From Gloeophyllum trabeum ATCC 11539 (taxonomy: Eukaryota > Basidiomycota > Agaricomycetes > Gloeophyllales > Gloeophyllaceae): a stretch of 14,302 nt of DNA. The stretch is from contig NW_006920416.1 of NCBI RefSeq assembly GCF_000344685.1, positions 637,669 to 651,970 on the forward strand. The letters run 5' to 3'. Shown one piece after another: positions 1-8,541 of the stretch. The position numbers were made by a program, and so were the translations under genes. The first letter of the stretch is position 1. Each line of letters starts with the position of its first letter. Under the pieces are notes generated by a model that was not told the origin of the DNA, did no database searches, and saw nothing but the letters and a program-made list of their open reading frames with translations.

Positions 1-256
1 TTGCATGATAAAATATCGCCTTGCCTTGGTTCCTTCAGTGTCTCCCATAGCTCAACCGCTGTGAAAGTTACGCCGCCGTCCGCTCGTAGGGGTTCCTCAA
101 TGTTTATAGGGGTACGGTTGACATACACAACCCCGTATCCGGTGCCGGTCAACAATTCCCGATATTCGTTCCTGGGTCGGATAAGGGCTTTCGTACGATA
201 GCGACTCTGCCAGATAGGATTTCGCTCGAGTACGTCCGGGAGGTGGAGACTTCATT
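1..256 (-). CDS. Partial open stretch running off the left edge, unrecognised
   Basis: On the minus strand one frame is free of stops from just after a TGA near base 256 to base 1, about 83 codons. It reads like ordinary protein, with stretches such as LLTGTGYGVVYVNRTPINIE and VELWETLKE. It has no ATG, so if real it would be an internal exon whose 5' acceptor lies in this stretch and whose 3' end is outside the window. I recognise no domain or catalytic motif. The other minus-strand frame over the same bases is also open for about 65 codons, so chance openness in this GC-balanced DNA is a live alternative. No function is assigned. Confidence 0.2.
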
Positions 257-1141
257 GCGTGTTCAGGAGGACTCCGACGACAGACGTTGCACAAGTCGCG
301 AGGTCAGACCATTTGTCATGCAAAAATACGGGAGAGTCCTAGACGACCTTTCGGAGTGTCGATGCTGGCCAGAGACATAGAAAAAAGAGGAAGGCTCATA
401 TCTCGAGGAGGGCAGGGAGTGGAACAGGAGAAAGAGGGATATTATTATCGATGCCCATCTCCCTGTCGATACGCGTCGCTTGTTTGAATTGTGGCTGTTT
501 GCCCGCTTACGGCCTTACGTCCACGGTCATGCGGCCGGCTTGCGCTCACAAGGACCCACCGAGCAAGAATAACTTGCAGGAAAGTTTTCTATATCTATGG
601 AAGGACTGGATGCAACGAAGAAATGCCACAACTCATAACAACCGCCCCTTCCGAGTCCGCGATCCCAGGCCCAGTAAAGTCAGGCCCAGTATCAGTACTC
701 AGTATACTTAGGCAGGATCTTGTGCATTCTGGAGATTCCACCTCATAAAGCCTACCAACCCTCAACTGGAGTGCAGGGAGGAAGCTTAAGGCTTACGGGT
801 ATACAATAGCGAAGCCTTCGCAGTAATTCTCTACGTAGCCCGGAGATCCACGGGAACCACGCCCGCGACCCTTGAATGGAACCCGTAAACTAACGAAGAT
901 ATATCCTACGCCCAGTGTGGAGGACCTTGACGGGTCGAACTTGACCGGTCTGACCCCCATCACGAACGCGACGAGACAAGTAGGCGAGGTCAGAGCAGAG
1001 AGCGTTCACGGCTCACTCTTTGGTGTCAAGATCGCTCGTAAACAGTACATTATAATGGTACAGACTACAATACAGACAAGAATCTAGCGCTACAACGGGG
1101 CAATACAAGAATAGTATCACAACCACCACATAGGGGACCAT
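257..1141. other. Intergenic or unassigned stretch
   Basis: No supportable gene was found in these 885 bases. Several short plus-strand frames (for example 451-711) and a short minus-strand frame of about 50-70 codons around 790-990 are open, but none has recognisable domains, convincing splice sites or a consistent frame. An 11-base direct repeat (caggcccagta) lies at 666-676 and 681-691. The right end is the 3' flank of the family X polymerase gene, whose stop is at 1142-1144. Confidence 0.5.
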
Positions 1142-3736
1142 TCACACATCCGCATTCCTCCAAGTCGGGTCCACCCACTCGAGCTCGAACAGATCAAACA
1201 CATCCTTCTCCGTCTTCGGGAACAGCTGCTTCGAATCCCTGCGTCGGGTTCTATACCATAGGATAAGTATCACTACTTCAACTATGATATGGAAGGACGC
1301 TCACATGCCAGAGCTATCAAACTTGTAACCCCTGCATCAACGTCGAGGTCAGCTCAGCAGCAGACGCACGAAGGAACACTCACCTCTTATCCGTCGCCCA
1401 CTGCCTCAAATCCCGCTGGAACATTATCGACCCCGTCCTGGTTGATATAAGCTGCCCATCCCTTCATGCATCAGACCCTGCAAACTTACCAGCCAATCAC
1501 CGCAGTCCAATACACCTCCGGCATCGCAAAGATCAGATCCAGCCTCCTCCGCACACCGCGCCTCTTTACCTCCCCTCCTTTCCCCTCCGGAAAGTCCCGG
1601 GCGAAGGGCGAGTCTTCTGGCAGCGTGAACACCGTCAGTGCCTTCTCCAGGGAATCCCAGTGCGTGGTGCGCAATGCGTTATGAGCGTGAAACCCAGACA
1701 GGTCTTCGGAATGTCAGAGTGCGATCAAATTCGAAAGAGATGAGAACATACGCATCACATGCGAGTCGAGTCCTGCATCGTAGAAACACTCAACCATGGT
1801 ACTGGAATACGAGAGAAAATCGAGGACATACCTCGCTCATACAACTGATTCACGAACCGTCCGCAAAGGCCCTTGACCTTCTCGACCTCAGGGTGCGTGA
1901 ACACGATATCCACGTCGTTGCTCATGGGCTTCCCGCGCCGATATCTGCTCGCCATCAGAGGTCGATCTGTATACGAAAGCGACTACCACTCACCCGCCGA
2001 CGATCGTAAACACGCATCCCGGCTGTACTTGCTCCAGCTCCCTCCCTACCACCCGTCCAATCTCCTCTACCTCATCTCTCGGAATCCTGACGCACGACGC
2101 ACAAGGGTCAGCATACGCCGCTACGAACCTTTATGAATCCACCGCGAACGCACTTGATATCCAACTCCTCTCTCAATCCAAGCGCAATCTTAATCCAACT
2201 ATCATCCTCCACCTCTGCACCCTCGTTCCTCCCCCTGCCTCGCCTCCCACTCTGTCCCTCCACGGAAATAATCCGGCGCTCCCGCTGCTGTTCGTACACA
2301 CCCTCGTCGTCCTCTTCGCCCTCCGGCGGGCGGACGCCGTACCACACCTCCAAGTCCCTGATGGTCCGCAGCCCGCGGGCGTACAGCTTGCGCACGGTGT
2401 TCGGGCCGATGCCGTAGATGGAGGTGAAGGCGGTCAGGCTTCTGTAGCGTTCGGAGTCGAGGATGGAACGGGCTTCCGATATTTGGTTTGTGTTCAGGTA
2501 TTCTTCGACCTAAATATGGATCAGCATTCACGTCCGTCGTTCTTCACGCGAAAACTCACGAGTCCGCTTATTTTCTCGCCGATATAAGGTAGAACTTTAA
2601 CTTGTGCCAGGGAAGTGATCCGATTCAGGTATGCTAAAGGGCAGTCCATAGCTATTAGATCCCTCAGCCCTGCCCAGGAATTCATTGAGTCAGCCCACCC
2701 TTAATGACCTATTGAAACAGATAGTCACGTTCAGTGGGCTCTAGCACGTTCAGACAACGTCGGACACTCACAGATATGGCCCGTTCGTAGCTTAGAGCAC
2801 TTCTGTCCTCACCTTCGACCTCCCTGCTCTTCCGAATGATATTAAGCTCCTGCGAATGCGGGTCACACAACTACACGGTCCACAAAGTCGCTCACATTAC
2901 AGAGGCCTTGGTTGGGACACACGAGCGGCGAGGCTCTGCAGCATGCATACCTCGACATGTAACTAAGCTTCGCGAGGTTCGTCGGTATCGGGAAGTCGGG
3001 AGGAAGGAGGTAAGCGGGCACATTCACGGTCGAGGCTCGCGAAGCAGTGGGCTGGGTGCTAACTGAAGAGACGGGCTTCTTCGGATGGGGCGACGAAGAT
3101 GTATCCTTCAAGGATACCTTCGAGAGGCGCTTCGTAGTACCATCAGCGTCGGATGACGGCGAAGAGGGCGGGGACGGCAGCTGTGTCTGTGACGGCTCTG
3201 ACTGTCTCGAAGGGCCAGCCTCGTCGTCCTCTGGCTCGGCGCTGCTTTCGCGATCCTTGTCGGAGCAGTTCTTCACCGTCTCATCGTGCAAGTCCTCCAG
3301 AGCAGCGTAGTCCCCGCATGGCTGTGCTTCACCTCGGCTGACAGAATCCCGTATCCAGTCGGGCTTCACTATAGCCTTTTCTTTCTTCGCGCAGATGGTG
3401 ACATTCAGCGTACAGTCCCCATTATTTCATACGAATACGATGACGTACAGCAGCTTCCCAGTCCAGGTGTCTCTGCAGCCGCTTCTTCATCCCGATACAC
3501 GTTACAACGACCTCTGACTCCCCCACGTCCGTGCATAGCTCCCCTCCAGCATTCTCTACAAGTCGATATAGCTCCCCGACGGTGTTCCCGTCGAGCTTCG
3601 CGTCCACTATATGGATCTTGATATCCTTCAGAGCGTCAGACTCTTGGCCTTGCACGGTTTTTAATCGTTTGGATGTTGGAAGAACGGTATTCAAAGAGGA
3701 CTCGTGTGTAGGTGGTGCCGGTCGCTTGAATGGCAT
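1142..3736 (-). CDS. Family X DNA polymerase with BRCT domain (Pol4/mu/lambda-like)
   Basis: This is a gap-filling DNA polymerase expected to act in nuclear non-homologous end joining and base-excision repair. The ATG is at 3736-3734 and the TGA at 1144-1142. I read 12 exons: 3736-3449, 3384-2896, 2849-2768, 2633-2560, 2509-2154, 2086-1994, 1944-1832, 1772-1752, 1703-1490, 1437-1384, 1331-1305 and 1250-1142, giving about 639 aa. All borders are GT/AG and keep frame; the exon 3/4 junction is the least certain. Domains: BRCT at about residues 37-125 (PDWIRDSV near its end); Ser/Pro linker to about 230; 8-kDa and fingers region with LPYIGEKI and IYGIGPNTV (helix-hairpin-helix); palm with GGYRRGKP, catalytic D471 and D473 in SNDVDIVF, and D561 in RRRLDLIF; then GWTGS (576-580), FDSSG and the C-terminus WRNADV. 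BRCT plus Ser/Pro linker fits lambda, mu and fungal Pol4; GW rather than YF favours the mu/TdT/Pol4 side. Nothing appears broken. Confidence 0.92.
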
Positions 3737-4068
3737 TAATATACAGTACAGAAAAGAGGAATATTAGGAATAGAGAGCGTTTGGTGCAGGATTGCGGACG
3801 GACAGCATCAGCCACAGTGACAAGTGGTCACAAATACAGACGTCACTCCGATCGCGATCGAGAGCAACCGTGCGAAGTCCCGGTGCCCCATGGGACCGTC
3901 GCGTCAGACCGCCTGGTACGTCAGGGAAACCCTCTGACGCGAAGAAAAAACAGCCTTGCATCTCTACGCGTACCAGTCAGTAGTCGTATGATGCATGCGG
4001 ACACAGTAAGATCCCCCCCCCCGGCCTTGGGCTGAAGCTTCTGTCTTATTCTCCACACGGTCGCAGCC
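3737..4068. other. Upstream region of the polymerase gene
   Basis: The 5' flank of the minus-strand polymerase gene. Short frames are open on both strands, but none looks like a recognisable protein. It holds a perfect 12-base palindrome (cgatcgcgatcg, 3849-3860) and a run of ten C at 4013-4022. No clear TATA box or other promoter element stands out. Confidence 0.4.
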
Positions 4069-4395
4069 TTATTCACGATTATACACGCCGAGCGTCAGCC
4101 CCAGACTAGCAGCCTCGGGCAGAGGGCTCATATCAAGGGGCGGCCACACTCGTCTTTTAGGATTCCTGTAATGGATGGCCCAGAACAGTGCGACGAGGTG
4201 CATACATCGGTCCGTGGCGGAGGTCCGGTCTGACCCATAAAAAGCCTTCCGAACCGTTAGACTCGGAGATGAATATTCACCTCGAGCAGCCGTCACAAGC
4301 AAGAGGCACTCAAGAGCCTCGATAGAGAAATCGTCAGAGATCGTTCTGGTCCATAAGCAAGTAATGTCATTCAAATGAGGCTCAGGAGGAACGGA
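4069..4395 (-). CDS. Unrecognised minus-strand open stretch, possible exon
   Basis: A frame on the minus strand is open from a TGA near 4395 to a TAG-type stop near 4069, about 108 codons. There is no ATG near its 5' end, so as a gene it would need an upstream exon. The translation is protein-like, with a Leu/Ala-rich helix-like part (SIEALECLLLVTAARGEY) followed by an aromatic and basic part (LVALFWAIHYRNPKRRVWPP). I do not recognise the family, and no neighbouring exon with matching splice sites was found. It could be an eroded fragment or chance openness. Confidence 0.25.
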   Translation of the reverse strand, partial: SVPPEPHLNDITCLWTRTISDDFSIEALECLLLVTAARGEYSSPSLTVRKAFYGSDRTSATDRCMHLVALFWAIHYRNPKRRVWPPLDMSPLPEAASLGLTLGVYNRE

Positions 4396-4685
4396 TCATG
4401 GCAATTGCCGGTCTAGCGTGCCCGTACTTGCACGGCGTGGCAATTGACCGCAATCTGCGGTGTTCAACGCTCTCATGAGCGAGATGGGGCTGCCCAGCCA
4501 TATGCCGACGTTTCGGTCGCGCAATGAGCGATATATCGGCCTATCGTTGCGACTGACGTCTTGTACTCTCATACAGTGCCCATCATCACAGGTCGGCTAT
4601 GTTATATTGCTCCGGGACGTCGTCACATACTCCCCGGACATGATCTGCTTTCGTACTAAGTAGTAGTTAGAAAAATACATAGGTT
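4396..4685. other. Unassigned stretch upstream of the oxidoreductase
   Basis: No gene can be supported. A plus-strand ATG at 4399 opens a short frame (MAIAGLACPYLH) that stops within about 26 codons and does not look like the start expected for the downstream oxidoreductase. Another plus-strand frame is open at about 4460-4663 but has no recognisable content. Confidence 0.35.
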
Positions 4686-4901
4686 CGTGGGGAAACTTTG
4701 TACCGTCGCGCAACGACGTCGACGAGCTTTGAGACCCCAGGTTGCTTGCGCGAGCCGCGCCATATTGTCTTACGCAGTACAACCGACGGCGGTGGAATAC
4801 GCTAATCCAACGACTGCGGTGACTGATACAGTACGCTAACCTCCGCGAAGACGGATACACACTGCTGACTGCTGGGGCGACGCGTACTACACTGTTCTTA
4901 C
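4686..4901 (+). pseudogene. Probable decayed 5' half (GroES-like domain) of the oxidoreductase
   Basis: The intact downstream exons lack the roughly 90 N-terminal residues that members of this reductase family carry. In the expected place, scattered pieces across different frames resemble that domain in the right order: GNFVPSRNDV near 4691-4720, VEYANPT at 4792-4812 (family: a Val-Glu-Ala... Asn-Pro-Thr/Val-Asp-Trp core), and IQYANLREDGYTLL near 4823-4865 (family: an Ile-Gln... Glu-Asp-Tyr-Pro stretch). Stops and frame changes separate them. This is seen in the sequence, but the match is to my knowledge of the family, not to an alignment. Alternatives are a true start exon elsewhere, or assembly errors. 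Confidence 0.4.
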
Positions 4902-5982
4902 ATCGGCGAGGGGGTTACCCACTTCGCAAAGGGAGATAGAGTGTAAGATATTTCTTCATCATTCCGCGACTCCTTCCTAAGGAAGATATTGTTCGTAGGA
5001 TCTCTCAAGGAAGCTACACCCAGGACAGAGCTGGATATCAGCAATATGCGCTCACAGTAGCAAACTACAGTGCCAAGGTGTGCCGTATACATGATATCTC
5101 CTCTGCGTCGGAAGAATTCACAAGTCGCTCTTGCTGTCAGGTGCCTTCTCAGCTGCCGCTGGATGAAGCTGCGTCTCTGCCAAGCGCCACCATAGCTGCC
5201 GCCTTCGGACTCTACGGTGAGGTGAATGAAGCAGGCCCTGGAGGCGCCGGCCTGACCCCTCCCTGGGAGGCGGGCGGACGTGACAAGTACTCTGGCAAAC
5301 CCATTTTCATCTCCGGAGGGTCTTCCTCCGTGGGGCAGCTCGGTGAGTTACAATACCAATCAACGACTCAGAATATATCTATCTCACCATACATGTGTAG
5401 TCATCCAATTTGCGAAGCTCTCAGGCTTCTCCCCCATCATCGTCACGGCGTCGTCGCACAACGAGTCCCTCCTCAAGTCCCTTGGCGCGACGCACGTGAT
5501 CGACAGGAGCCTCCAAGCGGAGGCCCTGCGTTCGGCCGTGTCGGCGGTAACGACCGCACCGCTCGAGATCATTCTTGACGTAGTAAGCCTGAACGACTCG
5601 CAGCAAGCGGCATACGACCTGCTGGCGCCGGGAGGGACTCTGGTCCTCACCCTCCCCCCGACGATCCGCGCTGACCCGGAGTCGCGCAAGAGGGTGTTCT
5701 ACATTATGGGATTCATTCACATGCCGGGCAATGGGAAGGCAGCGGCGAGCTTGTTCGCTGCGCTGCCCGACCTGCTTGCGAAGGGGGATATCAAGGTAAG
5801 CGTCCGAGTAGCCGTGCTCTGCGACGTATGCTGACTCATACGCGAACGCGCTGTCGCAGCCGAACCCGGTGAAGGTGATTCCAGGTGGCTTGAACGGTAT
5901 AGCGGCAGGATGGAAGGAGTTGGAAGAAGGCCGAGTTAGTGGTCAGAAGTTGATAGTGTGTCCGCAGGAGACCGTGGTCTGA
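4902..5982 (+). CDS. Medium-chain dehydrogenase/reductase (zinc-type alcohol dehydrogenase-like), 3' exons
   Basis: This encodes the NAD(P)H-binding and C-terminal parts of a quinone-reductase/enoyl-reductase-like member of the medium-chain dehydrogenase superfamily, probably a cytosolic NADPH-dependent reductase of unknown substrate. Exons: 4902-4942, 4999-5077, 5141-5342, 5401-5795 and 5860-5982; the four introns are 56, 63, 58 and 64 nt and keep frame. The translation runs GEGVTHFAKGDRV, then SYTQDRAGYQQYAL, LPLDEAASLPS, LTPPWEAGGRDKYSGKPIFI, the Rossmann motif GGSSSVGQ, IQFAKLSGF, LLKSLGATHVIDR, LLAPGGTLVL, VIPGGLNGI and the usual end VSGQKLIVCPQET before TGA at 5980-5982. No zinc-binding cysteines are evident, as is usual for this subgroup. 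The left border is only where similarity begins: no ATG or full N-terminal domain can be read, so the gene may be a pseudogene despite a clean 3' part. Confidence 0.8.
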
Positions 5983-6191
5983 GTTCGATGGAGAAGGAGG
6001 CATTGAGAGCTTGGAAATCCTGGCCAGTGACTGTATATTCTGCTTGTATGATTAGCAAGGACGGGATTGGATTGAGTATAGGGAATCGAGGTATTTTCAC
6101 GTCAGACCGGACCATCGGCGCATACGAACAGCAACCACGGGCCTTAATAGGTGCACCGTTCATCACCTAAGCTGACCGCTGCATCCGTTAG
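5983..6191. other. Intergenic, 3' of the oxidoreductase
   Basis: Frames are open on both strands (about 70 codons each) but neither has recognisable protein content. The plus-strand frame overlaps the end of the oxidoreductase coding sequence. No gene is supported here. Confidence 0.4.
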
Positions 6192-7009
6192 CATAGCGTC
6201 CTGAGCACAGGCCAAAAGTATACTGATGTTAATGGCTGCCATTGGCATGCTGGACATAGAGCGACAGGAGAACGCGATGCCACGAGAATAGCCATTGCAT
6301 TGGAGGTCGCCACGGAAGGAGACGACGTCCTCGATACTGACGGGCAAGGGTGGCACACGGAACTCAGAGAGCTGCTCGACGTTCACTATGGCGGATGTTG
6401 GCTATTATGGAGCATTCACCTGGGACCCGATTTGTTACTTACCATCCTCCATCACAAGTACGACAATTGCCTGCCCGGAGGGTCAGAGAGGAGTACAGGA
6501 ACGCGGAGACCATCGGCGACGACAGGACTGATCAACCTGAAGGCGTGGAGAGCGCCGACATCGGTGAGATGAGCTTCCTCCTTACCGGCTAAAGCACACT
6601 CTTCAGGTTTCAGCTACTCCAGGCTCTGACGCAACGAATGCGAACGCGTGACAATCGTCGTGGTCCGGTGTGGGCGGAGATCCACAAGAGAGAATCGTGG
6701 ATGCAGAATGCCGTCCGGAAGTCTGTAGAGAACGGATCATATGCTCGAGACACTTACATACCCGTCAATTCTTGCACCATGAGCAGAAACGAAGAGCGGC
6801 GAGTGCAATTCGTCGATTATCGAGCGAGCAAGGCGTGGAATCAATGTCCCCTCTCTCAAGAAACCTTCGAGGGGCACCTATTCGCGTTGGGTGGATGAAG
6901 CGGCACAGCTGTCCCCACTCCGGATGCTCATCACAACGTAAGCAAGTCGATACAACTAACAGAGAGGGACTTCCCGATATTGGACCACAAAGTTGAAGCG
7001 GCGCACTCC
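6192..7009 (+). other. Coding-like but unrecognised stretch, possibly a decayed or multi-exon gene
   Basis: The plus strand is rich in overlapping open frames while the minus strand is closed beyond 6386, which suggests plus-strand coding. Protein-like segments in order: MLMAAIGMLDIERQENA from the ATG at 6226 (frame closes at 6290); IAIALEVATEGDDVLDTD and WHTELRELLDVHYGG in another frame from about 6288 to 6400; VREEYRNAETIGDD to MSFLLTG at about 6480-6594; and LTERDFPILDHKVEAAHSH at about 6959-7013. No single splicing scheme joins them without a frame conflict near 6275-6290. A plausible donor (gtaagc, 6938) lies near the end. I recognise no family. It could be the 5' part of the gene that follows, interrupted by introns I cannot place, or an eroded gene. 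Confidence 0.3.
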
Positions 7010-7010
7010 C

Positions 7011-7794
7011 ATGCTACCGCTCAAGCAGTATTCATTGGCCTTCTACGATGGGCGAGTCCAAGCAAGCCACCGGCAACATCCGCGAACAGACAAGTGGCGG
7101 ATAAAAGCCTCATACTCAACTCTGACCACAACGCCCGACATTGCAACTTTCCTCTGCCCCGTCTTACTTCCAATGGCCGTCGAACTTCACCGCGAGTCTC
7201 GGATGACAGCCCAAGAGAAGAGAAATCTGAGAAGGATACTCATTGCACTGGCCACTGTGACCGCAGATGCTGAGCCACACGATTCTGATGAGGAGTGGGA
7301 TGAGTGGGACGAAGTCCTCGACGAACTCTGGGACGACAGTGACCTAGACTTTGATGAATACGATTCAGAAGAGGATGAGGTGTGTTGTCTCGTACGATTG
7401 CATAACGTGATTGTCAGAAATTGACCTGGGGATTGGTAAATAGATGACTGAATCAGAAAATCAATTCACCAACCAAGAGGAGCGTCCTGATGCGCGGTCA
7501 CGGCAGACCACGATATCTGGGGAGGAAAGCGACAATTTGCTGAACAGCAATGGTTGTGGCAGAGATTCGGGAGAACCAAAGGAGGAGCTTGATGAATCTC
7601 GCCGCAATCATAGCTATCCTCCGCTCATGGCCTTCCATGAAGCATCCAACGCTAGGCAGCCACCTAGTGGCCAGAGCGACGAACCACCAGCAGATCGGAC
7701 ATTTACAGGCCGCGTATTCAGCCCGCCGTTGACCATGGTAATTGGGCCAATCTACCAGCGACCCGATACTCCGGACGAGAGTGCGGCAAACTAG
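7011..7794 (+). CDS. Predicted acidic protein, unrecognised, spliced
   Basis: The model starts at ATG 7011 and joins exon 7011-7379 to exon 7444-7794 across a 64-nt intron (gtgtgt...aatag, phase 0), giving about 239 aa. The first exon reads YDGRVQASHRQHPRTDKW, then FLCPVLLPMAVELHRESRM and a basic helix (TAQEKRNLRRILIALATV), and ends in a strongly acidic segment with regularly placed tryptophans (EEWDEWDEVLDELWDDSD, about residues 90-107) and EYDSEEDE. The second exon is polar and disordered-looking (ESENQFTNQEERPDARSRQ, GEPKEELDESRR). A second intron at 7738-7794 (gtaatt...actag, 57 nt, phase 0) is also possible and would replace the last 18 residues with 43 others, ending at TGA 7924-7926. 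The true start may lie upstream. No known domain was recognised, so no function is assigned; protein binding through the acidic segment is only a guess. Confidence 0.45.
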
Positions 7795-7926
7795 AGCCAC
7801 GGGCGGTTACGGCCGGCGTCATCCTGGCTGTATTTCCGGACGGGTTGGTTGGTGAAGAGGTTGGGGAGACCCCTCGGAAGGGCAGTCAGCCAAGGTATCT
7901 TCTATAATGTATTCATTGTATCATGA

Positions 7927-8541
7927 GATGTGTCGCGCTATCGGTTAGACCTCCCAGCCGCATAACAGAACAAACCTGAGCTCGATGTACCGCGTTCCCG
8001 CGGCCCTTATTCCAGCAAATTACAAGATGCAACCTGGAGTCTTGTACTAGGCAAGATAGTCATGCTAGGACGTCATCCGGCTGGGTGATTTATGGCACAC
8101 AAAGACAATACTTTATGCAAGAGTCAGATGCGAGCGATTTCAAGCTTTGATTCAAATTCATCATCCAATGTCGTTGGCCCTCCGCTTGAGCCAAGTTCCT
8201 TCCGCACACACCCATCATAAGCACATAACCACAGACGGATACAATTTCGACGAGCTCGAGGTTGACCGAGTACGCATAGTCTGCCAGTGAGGGGACGGAT
8301 AGACGCGCATCACGGTGCTCTTGGAGAGATTGTGGCAAATGACTGCGCCATCATTGCTTCAATTCTCACCTGCCGCGTCGGTGATTCTGCAGTGGCATCC
8401 ATACTCAGCTATGTACTGTATGTTCCCCACTGCGCAATTCCGAAAGTTCATCATCGAGAGCGACGTTGGTTGACAGCGGTCTGCCGCGTCTTGCTTGCGC
8501 CTTATACATACTTTCGCCAGCCTTGGACGCTGCGTTGAATT
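7927..8541. other. Intergenic or unassigned stretch
   Basis: No gene is supported in these 615 bases. A minus-strand frame at 8090-8338 and another at 8359-8730 (which runs into the antisense of the transporter) are open, but without recognisable motifs. The segment just before 8542 is the 5' flank of the transporter remnant. Confidence 0.4.

Noticed and set aside
2133..2417. Plus-strand Ser/Pro-rich open frame
   Set aside because: It is the antisense shadow of the charged insertion in the polymerase gene.
3849..3860. 12-base palindrome cgatcgcgatcg
   Set aside because: It is built from a short self-complementary repeat and has no partner site or associated gene feature; likely incidental.
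4013..4022. Homopolymer C run (and the C run near 13587)
   Set aside because: Simple mononucleotide tracts in non-coding DNA, of interest only as places where sequence length may be unreliable.
5384..5720. Minus-strand open frames of about 100 codons
   Set aside because: Antisense to the well-supported coding exon of the oxidoreductase.
6300..6900. Possible cytochrome P450 remnant
   Set aside because: Some segments looked vaguely P450-like, but no heme-binding Cys loop, ExxR or I-helix threonine motif could be found in any frame.
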